64,000 nt of DNA from Dendrolimus kikuchii (taxonomy: Eukaryota > Arthropoda > Insecta > Lepidoptera > Lasiocampidae): contig CM034398.1 in assembly GCA_019925095.2 (NCBI GenBank), forward strand, positions 7,269,001 through 7,333,000, in the 5' to 3' direction. Under the pieces are notes generated by a model that had not been told where the DNA came from, searched no databases, and saw only the letters and a program-made list of their open reading frames with translations. Position numbers and translations under genes: made by a program. The number at the start of each line of letters is the position of its first letter. The stretch's first letter is position 1. Positions 43,687 through 55,253 of the stretch are shown piece after piece.

Positions 43687-43998
43687 TTTTTTTTTATTGC
43701 AGGAGTTCAGCAGACAGGCAGACGGCCCACTTTATGGAAAGCGGTTACCATCGCCTATGGACATTTGCTACACCAAATGTGCTACAAATGCTTTGCTGCT
43801 CTCTTAAGGGAGATTGGAACCTGGTCACCAATGCCGGAACACAACACAAGGTTGTTATGGCGGCATACTCTAGACCAGGGGTGGTCGCCATCCAGCCGGG
43901 AAAATACCCTACCACCTGGCTGTGGGTTGTTTTGTCGCCTCTTACGACAGGCCGCCCGGCCGCAGGAAATTGTATTCTTTCTCCGTTCCTGCACGGAT
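43687..43998 (-). mobile_element. SINE-A, well-preserved copy
   Basis: Full length, T-run at 43687-43697, end at 'ctgcacggat'. Sits about 80 bp from the LINE end at 43443-43607. Confidence 0.85.
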
Positions 43999-44249
43999 CC
44001 TGGTTGTCGTTTAGGTACATTTAACAATATAAATTTTTCGAGAAAATTGTACACTGACATATTGACGTTCTTTATGAAGATCACTCTTTAAATAATTTGT
44101 TTTCGAAATCTTTATGAAATCGTCATGTCCATCTGTTTTTATATGTCCTATTTTTTCCATATAATAAATAAATAATAATAATATAATTATTCAATATAAA
44201 ATCTTGAGTTATCATAGCAAAGGATGTTGGTGGGTTTCTTAGGAGCCGC

Positions 44250-44505
44250 GGGTCTGGTTACCTTTTTTTTATACAGGGGAAATCCGTTTGAGGACCGTGG
44301 GTCGCGCGAGGGGGAAAGGTCGCGACCCGTGAGTGGGATTCGTCAGGTCAGGGTGGCACTAGCACCTCACGTGTGAGATGCTATTGCCACGCCGCAGTTA
44401 GGGATACCCACTAAAACCTCTGTCTTATCCTCGAGCGTTCTTCTTCGGGGCTGTGGGATCAATCGCGCATTCACCATCAGCCCAGACGGAAGGGTCTGGT
44501 TACCT
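44250..44505 (-). mobile_element. R1-like LINE 3' end with 14-bp target duplication
   Basis: The element at 44264-44491 matches, in reverse, the 3' part of 32984-33578 ('ctcacacgtgaggtgctag', 'cctcaaacgg', 'cccctgtataaaaaa'). Perfect 'gggtctggttacct' duplication at 44250-44263 and 44492-44505. Confidence 0.9.
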
Positions 44506-44950
44506 ACACGAATAATTACAATGTGTAAACACATTGTGTAAACACACATGTGGAGCTTATTTAAAAAAAAAAAACAATTGTGATTGTCATGTTGTACAAG
44601 AACTTGGCTGAAAATAGAATTCGGCCATAAATGTTTAACATTGACATAACCTCCATTACGATAATACTTGAGTTTTTGGCGGGAACTTGAAACGTAATGT
44701 TTTGGTCTGCAACTTTTTTGAAATATATTTAAATCCTACCTATAAGTGCACTATGTGACCAGTAGTTATATGGTGTTTATTGTTTTTAATGTATAACTTA
44801 TGTATTTGTGTTTTATTCGTCCCAATGTCAGGAAAAGGAACTGAGTCCATACAGCTTTGTCTGACACTTGACAGTAACATAGTAGACGCTTAGATGTTTT
44901 GTATTACCATTTATAACAATATAAAATAATAGGTATCGATAACGAATAAA
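44506..44950. other. no gene seen
   Basis: 'attgacataacctccatta' near 44640 is a small trace of hairpin MITE I. Otherwise nothing. Confidence 0.4.
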
Positions 44951-45195
44951 TAATCGGCAGACAATCGGCAGACAAACACACACATTGTATATCCCCAAAT
45001 TAAGCAAGTTACGCTTGTGTTATGGGTAATATACAACGGACTTCTCTGGGGCCGATCCCAGACACCCAGACCATAGTAAATAACGGAGAAAATACGTTTC
45101 CGAAATTTACTATACCAGGAATCGAACCCGGAGCCTTTACGTTGCAGCGAGGTAGGCCCGCCCAGGCTTAGCCCGCTCAACCACAGAGGCCGTCA
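44951..45195 (-). mobile_element. tRNA-derived SINE-D, copy 4
   Basis: Complete copy. The 3' end 'gtctgccgattgtctgccga' holds the terminal motif twice. The overlapping 89-codon minus frame is SINE sequence. Confidence 0.85.
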
Positions 45196-45980
45196 AATCG
45201 ACTAGTCGCTAACAGATTAAAAAAGTGTTAAGCAATAGAACATTACGAAGGTATATCATTATTTTGACGCGTAATATATCCAGATTCTTATTAATATAAT
45301 GGTTTAAAGAATCAAATAACAATGCTTTTGAATTTAATTATATGGTAAGCGAGTATCGGATTCTTAAAACATTCAACATTATTTTCTCCGGTTGGCAAGG
45401 TTCTTAGAATATGGCACCTACTTAAAAAGATAATAAGTAAAACTCTACTTTATTGTATATATAAGTATTGTAAGGTATAAGTGTATATATTAGTCTTTGT
45501 AGACGTCGAGGCCAAAAAACACCAGTCGCCTTTTCGTGATTTTTTAATTTAAGCTAAGATTTTGGTTTCTAAAGTTGCAAAAACTGTGTCACATACTTCC
45601 AACGTTTGAACTAATTTTGTTCTGAATATTTTGAAACTTCAAAAATACTTTTAACGAAGCAGCCGATGTTCGACATCTTTACAGAACTATTCGCAGTACA
45701 TGGACCGACATGTATAATTGACCGATTTTATGTATTTGCATAATGTACATACAATTTTGTCGTAATTAAAAAAGAAATGTAATTTGTTTGGCTTCACCAG
45801 ACGAAACATGTTCTATGTAATTCTGTAATGAATAAAAGTATGTCTGATTTTCAACATCTTGTATCGACGTGTTTTCTGCAAATATATAAGTTTAAATTTA
45901 TTTATCGGCTTCGAATATTGCCGTTATATGCAACGATTTAGCCGAAGTTTCTCAGATAGATTTCTGAACGTTTATATATA
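45196..45980. other. no gene seen
   Basis: AT-rich; no frame over 60 codons and no shared repeat. Confidence 0.45.
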
Positions 45981-46657
45981 TGTTACGGGCAATTGAATAA
46001 ATATGGCCACTACGAGTATTGACCGGTCTGATGCTATTACACAATGGCTGTATCCAGTGGGCAATATAAATAAAATTGCATGATTAATCACTTTTCCCGG
46101 TCAGGATGAATAATGACAGAATTATCTTGGGCAATATAATAAAACACAGATGAAGTCTAGTTTTTTTGTTTATTAATGAGGTTAGGGTATAGTTATATAG
46201 CACTTTTATTTATTATTTGAGGTAGGAAGGGAATTTTGGGTGGTTATTAAAAATAATAAGCACGAAGGCTATGGCGGGAGCTCCGTTTGCTACGCTTCGC
46301 TCCCGCTTTAGTCTTTTAACCTTTATTTAAAAACTCGGATCTGTTCGTAATAAATAAAAGTGCCATATTACCTATACCCCACCCTTAAATTTATTAAACT
46401 TACATAACTATTATGGAAAGGTGACCGAATTTATAACATTGTTCGGCTAGAAGTAGAGAAGTATTCATAGTGCCCGGTCCAAGTAATAAATTCAAGTTAA
46501 CTCAAACCATGATTTTTAAATGGGCCAAGGACCGACGGTGTTATTAATATGGGCCGGCCAAAGTAATCAATTTATCAAATTGACCGACACTCTTAGTCAT
46601 TATTCGTAATGATCGGCCCATATGAATAATATCCGATTAATCAAATTGCCCGTAACA
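45981..46657. mobile_element. 677-bp element with terminal inverted repeats and subterminal motif repeats
   Basis: Left end TGTTACGGGCAATTGAATAA; right end, inverted, TGTTACGGGCAATTTGATTA. Flanking TA on both sides. Within 250 bp of the right end and 150 bp of the left end, variants of 'ggccggtcaa' and 'ggaccga', spaced by 'taata/attaat', recur on both strands at least eight times. An 8-bp stem hairpin (gcgggagc...gctcccgc) lies at about 46274-46306. No coding frame. Family unknown; a non-autonomous DNA transposon is the best reading. Confidence 0.7.
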
Positions 46658-48343
46658 TAGACCACAACTAATTTCCTTTACTTTTCTCTCTCTCTATATT
46701 TTGAAAGCGCTAGGCGATGTGGTTGATGACCACGACGCCTAATGTTTTCTTAAAAAGATAAAATAGTAAAATAACTCTTATTAAGCTTCAATTGTTTTTG
46801 AAGAAAATGGAAAATAACATTTTAAAACTAATATGAAAGCAGATACGCCATGTGTTTTAGACAATTGGAAATTTAATTGGATTTTCCGATGCTCAATTAA
46901 GTTTGTAATAGGAGGGATTGCGAAGTATTTTGTCATATCACAGTTCTTCTTTTAAGGCTTATAGCAACGCCAACGTCATTGAGGATTTTTCGGTACTTAT
47001 GTTTTGAGTGATAGCAGGGATTCCACAACGCGGTCGTTTTTCAGATGCATTTGTAAATAAAATAGAATAGTATTTAAGATAATAATAAAATGAAATTATT
47101 TATCTCCTTTTATAAAGATGTAGATATTTTATTTACTCTGTTTTGATAAAACAGTTTTGTTTTATTTTATTTTTATGGAAACTTGATTGATATATGTATT
47201 AATTTTGTGTTTTATGTTTAAGAATATTAATTATTGTATGTTTCCCAAACAAATTAAATAAATAAATAAATAAAAATTGAAGGGGTAAAAACGTTTCATG
47301 TCAATAATTTGAAGGTGATTTGGTACTTTTTTTTCTTAACTTAAAATTACTATAAAAAATTACGAAAAAACCATGTTCACGTTCGTCTCATATCGTGAGG
47401 ATTTATACTATTTTATTGGTAAATTATTGATTAGATATTACCAACGAAAAGTTGTTTCGTTTGCAACCCACTTTCGACCTTTTGCGGCAACAGAGGCCTT
47501 AAGTAACTCTTTACTTTTAATATAAAACTAAAAAAAATAATACATTTTTCAGTTTAAAATTTTAAAACGACGGTGGCTGCTTGAATGGAGACGCAGTAGG
47601 TATAAAGTAAGTACAGTTACAAATACAATTTGTCACAATCTGTGAGACATTTTAAAGATTTTTATAAAAGAAAATAAATTGAAAACGACTCAAATAAATT
47701 CCCTTATGTGATAAGGATAACCAAAAAAAGCTAGAGATTTATATTACTTTGAGATAACTTACAAAACAATTCAATAAACAAATGCAAAATGTGTTATAAG
47801 CAATCGCTAAAAGTATTAATAGTATAATATTTATTGTAGCTACCACAAAACATTCAATTTGGACACTAATATTTAGTTTAAATATTTTAAAATAAACTTT
47901 TAGATTCAGTAATAGCTATTTACTATAACAGAATAGATTATAAGACCAACGAGTGGGTTGATAAGTATCATTCATTCAAAATTTAACTACAATGGGGTAG
48001 TTGACACATATGTACAGTCACGGTATGAAAAGGTTCGTCACCTTAAAGTTGACTTTTGCTTTAATGAGTACAAGAAACGGTATCGCCAACATTTTAATAA
48101 ATGTTACGTTTATAAAATATATAATAGAAACGTGAATAAAGGAAATTGCAATGTTGAAAATGACAGACACTGACATTAATAATAGTTTTAATCATCAGAA
48201 ACAAAGAGGATATAATCACTACGCTTATCATAAATATTAAAACCTATAAAAAGGTTTTTACATGTCTAAACAATCATTTTAGACAAGACAGAATATCAAA
48301 CAACTTTGATCTAAGTAACTTTAAACTTTATTGTCAAACAGTT
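46658..48343. other. no gene; (AAAT)n tail at 47250-47275
   Basis: 'attaaataaataaataaata' near 47255 may be a LINE tail. A 71-codon frame at 47958 has no recognisable motif. The rest is AT-rich without shared repeats. Confidence 0.4.
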
Positions 48344-48442
48344 AAACATATTTCTTTGTGGAATAGTCTGTTATGTGGCTTAGTTTGAAAAGGTAACATG
48401 TTCTTGCGGAAAGTTAAATGAATCAATTTGAAAACTGGCAAA
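48344..48442. repeat. dispersed repeat, copy 2
   Basis: Direct copy of 1-100; ends at 'aaaactggca', where Helitron-like sequence begins. Confidence 0.6.
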
Positions 48443-48775
48443 TCTGCGCTACTTTTTATCCTGGGAAACCTTGGGAATTTTTCTGGTAATTATTTAAAAT
48501 GGCCAGATTCAAAAAAAAAATCGAATTCAAATAGGATTTTTTATGATAGCAAATTTTATGTAATAAAATGTGTGATACTTTTTAACCCGGGAATTCCGCG
48601 GGAATTTTCCTGGGAGCGGTTTGAAGTTGTTCAAGTGTATAAAAATGTCCTTATTTCGACACAGTTTAAACTAAAACGATAGCTTCCATTATTTTTTAAA
48701 TGCTGCGGTACTTTGTGTCCCGGGAATCTCAAGAATTTCAAGTCACACGTGGACGAAGTCGCGGGCATCTCCTAG
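48443..48775 (+). mobile_element. Helitron-like element, long type, 5'-truncated
   Basis: From 'tctgcgctactttttatcc' to 'gaagtcgcgggcatctccTAG' before a T, the intact CTAG end. The first 170 bp of the long type are missing. Confidence 0.65.
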
Positions 48776-48890
48776 TCTATAATATAAAGACGACCTAGGC
48801 GAGTCGTCAACTGCTTCCAGTGTTGTGGATGTCCATGGAAGATGGTAACCATCCCGTAAGTGATACCATCTGCCTAGATACACACCTAAA
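48776..48890 (+). mobile_element. SINE-A fragment, diverged
   Basis: 'gtggatgtccatggaagatg' and 'gtaaccatcccgtaagtg' match the 3' part of the family. Confidence 0.45.
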
Positions 48891-49003
48891 AACATTTCGA
48901 GAAGAAACATAAATATATGGTATGCATTAATCATTAAAGCTCGTAAAGCTTTATGTATTTTATTCCTTAGCTATAAGTAGGAATATTCAAGTCGTTATAA
49001 TAT

Positions 49004-49458
49004 TGTTACATGCCAACAAAAAGTGAATGCACATCGCCTGCCATAAACCTGGTTTATTATCTTTCCCGCATTTGGCTTCTTTTGTTTACTTTGTGTTTAA
49101 AAATTGTAATTAAGAAAAATATTCTATTGTTATTGTACTTGTTTTATGGCAGTCATTGGGCAGGTGTGTCGAACTAATTATTAGAATTTACTTTTTTGCG
49201 TTGAGGCATATTGTATTTGTACAGAATAAAAGGAATGCCCGAACGGAGGGGCAGGCAGTTAAGCGAGGATTACGATTCGAGCAAGACGTACATTCGATGA
49301 GCGATATAGTGACGGACTTGGCGCCTGTTATTGAATTGTGTAGTTTGTACTGGTTGCATCCATTTATATTTATACTTGTGTCATACGTGTTTGTATAGTT
49401 CTAATAAATTCTATAGTAATTCCAACGGCATTTTAATTCGAGTCCCACACTCGTAACA
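49004..49458 (+). mobile_element. solo LTR, copy 2
   Basis: Runs from TGTTACATGCC to CACTCGTAACA (TG...CA) and is flanked by 'atat' on both sides (49000-49003, 49459-49462), a possible 4-bp target duplication, though the site is AT-rich. It aligns along its length with the reverse complement of 40521-40916. 'acagaataaaagg' and 'ctaataaattc' are at the expected TATA and polyadenylation places. The overlapping 80-codon frame is LTR sequence. Confidence 0.75.
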
Positions 49459-49890
49459 ATATAATACATCCAGGATTTTTGAAAACCTTCTCTTATACAG
49501 TTTTGGACTAGGCTATATTACATAACCCTGCAGGCTTCTTCTAAGTAATTAAATAAAGCGACACTGTAACGATGATTGTTGTTTCTAAAATCTACTTTGG
49601 CGTAAACCTTAGGGATGGCACGTGAATGTATTAAGGCTAGAAGTGTTTTGATGATATTAACATAGATAAGACAAAAATTGATCGCTTAGCCAAGTGATCT
49701 AATAGCTTAGGTGTTTTGTCATTCAGTGAATGACCGGGTTCCTGGGTTCTTCTGGATTATAATTGAGTAAAGAATTTTAAGTAACCACGAATTAATTATT
49801 GTTTATTCCTCTGTACTAAATAATTTATTATTTAAAACATATTTTAAAATTAAAAAGATAATTTAAATTTTTGATAAATGATAATATTTT
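49459..49890. other. no gene seen
   Basis: AT-rich; nothing recognised. Confidence 0.45.
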
Positions 49891-49921
49891 CTTAAGTTTT
49901 CGCGACTTGTATACATAATAC
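49891..49921 (-). repeat. Penelope-like element tail only
   Basis: 'cttaagttttcgcgacttgt' plus 'atacataata' is the family tail with no terminal repeat attached. Either a minimal derivative or a truncated insertion. Confidence 0.65.
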
Positions 49922-49941
49922 AGGTTTCGGCTACATACAAG

Positions 49942-50178
49942 CTAGCTGTGCCCGCGACGTCGTCCGCGTGGAATTTGTTTTCAAAACCCCCCGATTTTGA
50001 AACATTCTTCATTGGAGCTCCGATCCTGTTGGTCTTAGCGTGATGATATATAGCCTTCCTTGATAAATGGGCTATCTAACACTGAAAGAATTTTTCAAAT
50101 TAGACCAGTAGTTCCTGAGATTAGCGCGTTCAATCAAACAAACAAACAAAGTCTTCAGCTTTATATATTAGAATAAGA
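49942..50178 (-). mobile_element. Helitron-like element, 'cccgcgacgtcgtcc' type
   Basis: Plus strand CTAGCTGTGCCCGCGACGTC to 'ttatatattagaataaga' before T. Close to 31858-32052, with an extra 40 bp. Confidence 0.65.
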
Positions 50179-51035
50179 TTATAGGTGCTTTTGACCTAGT
50201 CAATTTTTAAGACATCTGCGATTTGATCGTAGTAAGTACGATGCGTACTCTACAATCCGCACTGTTGTCATACACTTATTTAGTAGGTTTAAAATGGGAG
50301 TAAGAATTCGTCTAGTGCCTTAGCTTGATTGCATGTTGATTTCCATCTCGAAAATTCAAAAATGAATTGTTTCATTCAAAGTTTAGCAATAATAAAGGCC
50401 TGTTTAGTCGAATTTTGTCTGAATAGGGCTTCTAATTGAACAAGTTAACGCGGGTGGGCCGATTCAAGCTCTCTTTTGTAGGCGCCTTGATTGAACTACT
50501 AATGTCATTTAAATTTCAATCGAAACCGGCTCTGTCTTGAGTTCTGACCCATTTGACTTTATCTTTCTCTTCTTTCATGAATATATAAATGGCATTTTGT
50601 TTGTTGAAAGCTTTTGTAGAAATGTTATTTTAGGCTATTTGATTATTTGCTTAAAGGATAGTTAAGAATTATAAAAACACCCTAATACTATTAGTGTGGG
50701 TTCTAAAAGATGGCAGATAAATTTTTCTTAGCAATATTAAAAATAATAAATTGGGTAAGTACTTAGCAGGTCACGTATATGCCAGACTTCGGCATAGGTG
50801 TTAAATGGTTCCTGTTTTCGTTCTTATCGCAAAATCTTTTTAATGGATATTGTTCAAACTAATCTCTGTTGAATTTGAAATGATTTTTCAAACTGTACCA
50901 TTTAATATTGTTTTTTTTTTTAAAGTTAGGGTTGGCGCACAATATAATACGGTTCTGGAAACTCCCACCTATTGAATTAAATTAAAAACACCGTCACTCT
51001 CCAATATTATCATCTATAAGTCCAATGGAAAGTCT
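50179..51035. other. no gene seen
   Basis: AT-rich; no frame or shared repeat. Confidence 0.45.
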
Positions 51036-51500
51036 TTAACCGACGTCCAAAAGGAGGAGGTTTTCAGTGCGGCTGTATTAATTTTTGTATGTGTGTTACG
51101 CGATTTCGCTGTCAATTGTGGACCGATTTTTTTTCTTTGTTTGAGAAAGTATACTCCTGAGGTGGTCCCATTGTCAGCAAGTCAGGATCTGATTAGTGGA
51201 TCCAAAGGAAATCGAGAGCAACCCTTGCTGAAGAGCGTCGAGCGTCTATACGTTCGCGAAAGGAAAAACGCGTGACAACAGTACAATTTCTACAGGCATT
51301 TAAATTTTTATTTACTATAGCAGCTTGAAATATTACTTTATGGTTGTTATTCAAGCAACAAAAAGTAGAAAATAGTAGACTTCAAAATAAAAAGCAAAAG
51401 ATTAATATTTTCTATGACATCTTATAAGTCGGTGACATGTGAAACATCAAAAACAATAACAGAATTACAAAATGCACCGACTTTAAGATGTTGTAGAAAA
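51036..51500 (+). repeat. repeat H copy
   Basis: 'accgacgtccaaaaggagga', 'caattgtggaccgatttttt', 'caggatctgattagtggatc' and 'ccgactttaagatgttgtag' follow in family order. Confidence 0.65.
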
Positions 51501-52061
51501 TATGAACTTTTTGCTATTCAGTTTAAAGGTGGTTTTGTTTTTGTTGAACAAAAGATCCCGTATCCTGTTACACTACCAACTCTGATCTGAGGCCTTTTTG
51601 TAGAAATTATATCTGCGTCACAACTTTTAACTACCGAAACAAAACTATCGGACAATGGCACGCGGCAACCTTGATCCCGAGTCGTGGAGTTGTTTGTACA
51701 AAGCACAGTCATTGGGTCTTTTACGATCTCCATACGTAGGGTTGCCAAATGGCCTCATGAAATAGTGATCTCATCCCAATTCAACGGATATGTAAATGAT
51801 TTTTTTGTATATGTATTTTGTGTAGAGGAAGGCCGCATCGATCAGGTCTTGAATTCTAGTTTGGAAGGGCTTCTACCAGTTGGTTGGGCGGATGATCTGT
51901 TTTTGATGGTTCAACTTGCATGGGTAGTTTGTAAGAAATGTATGGTACAAACAGATGAAAATTATTTGTTTAAATTTACATTTTTTTTATTATATATTAA
52001 AAATTATATTTAACATTTTTGTTGGAAATTTATAATTAAACTTTGCAGCAATACTAATAAA
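51501..52061. other. two short frames, nothing recognised
   Basis: Minus frame 51518-51748 (76 codons) and plus frame 51684-52013 (109 codons) overlap. Neither shows a domain I know. Confidence 0.3.
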
Positions 52062-52327
52062 ATGCCTTTGAAAAAGAAAAAAATTGGGTTAAGAGAAAAT
52101 CGCTTAAAATCGCAGCACAGGCGGCAAATGTCTATTAATTTTCGTAATCGGGAAGTACGTTACTTACCTCATCACAGGGATGAAAACAGTACTTTTCGTA
52201 ACATCAATTTAACAACAACAATAATTTGCTGGCGTATAACTGAGTTAATACCTGATTTCATTAGAGAAATAGTTGTTTGTTTAATTAATCAGTTTATTTA
52301 TTTTCCTTATATTCGAAATACTACCGT
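52062..52327 (+). other. lysine/arginine-rich frame start, unknown
   Basis: The 123-codon frame starting at 52062 begins MPLKKKKIGLRENRLKSQHR, basic and nuclear-signal-like. Its last 35 codons lie in a LINE fragment read in the wrong frame. I cannot name it; it may be a chance frame or the start of a mobile-element protein. Confidence 0.2.
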
Positions 52328-52440
52328 GCTTAGAACCGGTCTCGGTGGAAGAGAGCAATTGTTCACTGCCATCAAAGACACGATCCTCGGCAGTGAGGAA
52401 ACGGCAGTTAGAAGAAGAAGATATTCGAAATGAAAATGAG
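52328..52440 (+). pseudogene. LINE C-terminal fragment (RTE/CR1-like)
   Basis: DNA 'accggtctcggtggaagaga', 'cactgccatcaaagacacga' and 'tcctcggcagtgagg' match, in reverse, 62200-62280. There the frame is the 'W..A..DR..WR' C-terminus of a LINE RT. Confidence 0.55.
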
Positions 52441-52974
52441 AATGTTAACCTTGGGTGGAAGACCTATTTAAGCACTCGAACTATTAGCGTCCTCGCTACG
52501 CTTGTGCGCTAAACGATCTTGTGCCTAAAAAGGTCACTTTCATCCCTTATGTAACAATCTCCTACCAAGGAAGGCACTGCTACGGTAAGGCCGTCAAATA
52601 TGTAACCGCGCCGCGCGTCGCCTGATTATTGTTGGGTATTGACCTCCCTATGCCAAAATGACGTAACAGCTCGGTGACTACAAAGAATTCAATCGTTTTG
52701 ACTTTAATGCTTAATAACTTTTGTTTTGTCTAACAAGCGTTAATAAACACATCGTAAGAACGTTTTTATTTTGTCTTTCCAAAGGTTGTCTTAAATTAGC
52801 CAAAGGATTAATATAATAATGTATAAAAAAGTTGCTACTACTATGCATCGGTTCTCTAGAACCTTTATTTCGCGTACAACAAATCACCTGGAAGGAACAT
52901 CCCGTCGAGGTATTTATTCCCTCTGCGTTACGACATTTGATTATTTAATTTAATACGGCATTGTAGAATTTCTT
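52441..52974. other. no gene seen
   Basis: No frame or named repeat. 'ctcgctacgcttgtgcgct' near 52491 resembles the hairpin patch in the 46-kb element. Confidence 0.4.
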
Positions 52975-53090
52975 AGAGGCTGTCAAAGCGTTAGCATCGC
53001 CCCTGGTGATGCAAACGCCAATGGGTGACGCCAACCATTTTCCACCAGATGAGTCGTCTATCTGTTTGCCTGCTTAAGGAGACAAAATAC
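52975..53090 (+). mobile_element. SINE-A 3' fragment, diverged
   Basis: 'tggtgatgcaaacgccaatg', 'ccaaccattttccaccagat' and 'tctgtttgcctgctt' keep the family order. Confidence 0.5.
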
Positions 53091-53690
53091 TTTAATATTG
53101 GACAACAAGGTTCTATCAATAAATGTCAATAAAAAATATTTTGTCAAACTTCAGAGTTTTGAAATTAGTAAACGTTTGCCGCACGAACTTTACCAATATG
53201 TCCTCGAACAATTCGTCGTGGAACAATTTTAATAATCTGCGAATGACAGCGTTGGGTGAACGCTTTTGCAATTTTTTCATGGCATTGTCGAACGCTCACG
53301 GCCGAAGTTTGGCGGGTGACTCGCATTTTTACGGTATACCGTCTAAGCAGTGTATGTTATCAATTCCCTTTCACCACTCTGTCGTGGTGAGCTATTAAAT
53401 TTTTACGTTGTGCGAAATTTTCATCTCACACATTTTTGTTGGTAGCGTTATAAAATAACGCCTGAACTGAACTGGCTGGTTATAGTATACTTGAACGTCA
53501 ATCGTTCAGAATTCTTTTATTAACACTAAAAAGCGCCTACCCTACTAGTATTACTGAAAACCATAAATTCAAAGGTTTTATTCAAAATAGGTACTGGAGC
53601 ACATTTTTGAAAGTCGTTCAACCTAATCAAGTTAAGAATTAAGTCTACTACCTAGTCTATGTTCAACGCTTCTTCGCAACGTGTTATTGC
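53091..53690. other. 91-codon frame, nothing recognised
   Basis: Plus frame 53123-53398 is Asn/Ser-rich near the middle and has no motif I know. No shared repeat. Confidence 0.25.
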
Positions 53691-54110
53691 CGTTTGGAAG
53701 GTAGCAAGAAACATACCGGCGGTCGAAGGCGCCGCTAAGTGCATCTCCTCCTCCCATAATTACCATCACAGGGGGCCGTTGCTACGAGGGTAGTAGCGGA
53801 CTTCCCCACCTGATTGATGAAGTGGGTCACTCTGCCAACGGGGTGGCCCAAGATTGCCGAGCGTAGGGGCGTCACGGTGCAGTAACTCTGTTCTAGATCT
53901 TGTGACGCCCCGTAAAAGCATGGAGACAGGGGCACAGATTTAAGTTTAGTGGGCAGTTCGGCGATCGGTTTCACGCTACTGCTTTTCTTTGAAGGTGAAA
54001 GTCCCATACACCCTCGATGCATGCTTCTGCGCTGAATGTCACCTTCCGCCGAAGAGCCCGAGGATGGTGGCCAAAGACATTCCCCCTGCGTTATCAAAAA
54101 ACAGGTGGAA
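53691..54110 (-). other. GC-richer block with a 120-codon frame, unknown
   Basis: The minus frame 53735-54097 includes IAELPTKLKSVPLSPCFYGA and GHPVGRVTHFINQVGKSATT. Its base composition differs clearly from its AT-rich flanks, like the LINE remnants here, so a retroelement 5' region is my first guess. I do not recognise the protein. Confidence 0.3.
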
Positions 54111-54367
54111 AGAAACTCCCCAGCAGCACGTCTAGTTAAAACACTTTCATTACGTTTTTCTTTTTTAACTGTATCGGGTTATATTTTCTTTTATTATACA
54201 AGTAAATTATATAATTCTTTAAAAAACTAAATAATGGTTGTAGTACTCGTCTAGACGGTGCCGAAAGTATTTGCCGCAGTTTTAAATGTTTTATTTTTTA
54301 AAAATTAATTAATATAAGCTCACAAGAGTGAGATTTTCAGTTACGTCTTTTTGTTACCTATTAGTTA

Positions 54368-54600
54368 CTAGCTAACCCGTGCACACTTCACTGGGTGTTA
54401 ACACTCCTTTCTTAAGGCAACACCTGCTTCATATTACATTTTTTAAAATATTATTAATCACAATCAAATATAGCCTAAGTCACTTGCACATAGTGTAGCT
54501 TTCTACTGGTGAAAGAATTTTAAAAATCAGTTCAGTAGTCCAAGACATTACCTCCTACAAACAAACTCACAAACCTGTTACCCGTTTATAATATTAGTAT
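54368..54600 (-). mobile_element. Helitron-like element, 'ctagctaacccgtgc' type
   Basis: Plus strand begins CTAG after an A (54367) with 'ctaacccgtgc', and ends 'gtttataatattagta'. The body 'aaaaatcagttcagtagtcc' fits this class. Non-coding. Confidence 0.5.
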
Positions 54601-54611
54601 ACAATGATAGA

Positions 54612-54770
54612 TTCCTTGAACACAGCAAACAGGCTTATAGAAAATGGTTACTTTGGCCTATAGACATTTAATATAACAAAGTTGTTACCAATGTGCTGCC
54701 GGCTTTGAAGAGGGGCCACTCAAGGTTGCTACGGCGTCGTACTCTAGATCAGAGGTCTTAATCATTAATA
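54612..54770 (-). mobile_element. SINE-A, heavily diverged fragment
   Basis: Order kept: 'acagcaaacaggctta', 'gaaaatggttactttggcct', 'accaatgtgctgcc', 'ctctagatcagaggt'. Confidence 0.5.
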
Positions 54771-55253
54771 ATCTAAAAGTGTTGGATATGTCCATAAATG
54801 ACTGTAACTATTCTACACCAGTTGAACCATCTAGCAGTCTACTTATTTGCAAACATAACAAACTTAAAGGTCACAAGCCTCTAATAAAGAAATAAAATAT
54901 TTATATGTCAGAAAAAAACCAACATATCATCGTCGCACACGTGCCGATATGACTCGGCTTAACCGGTAAACTGTCCGTACATTCATCCCTCCATCCATCC
55001 GTGTAATCTACACAACTGGGATGAAAGGTTATTTTTTACGCCACGGCGCGCTAATATCCGGAGGTGGAGGTTTTTATATCAATAATTTAATACGCATAAA
55101 CCTGCCTGTATTTTGTTTTTCTTTCTCAATACGACAGTTTTGTTGGTATATTACTTACCGTGATCTCGTGTAATAACACACCTTAGTAGGATTCCATATG
55201 TACTTGGAGAGATATTTTTTTTATAATAAATCCGCAATTAATAATAAATAATT
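54771..55253. other. no gene seen
   Basis: AT-rich; nothing recognised. Confidence 0.4.
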
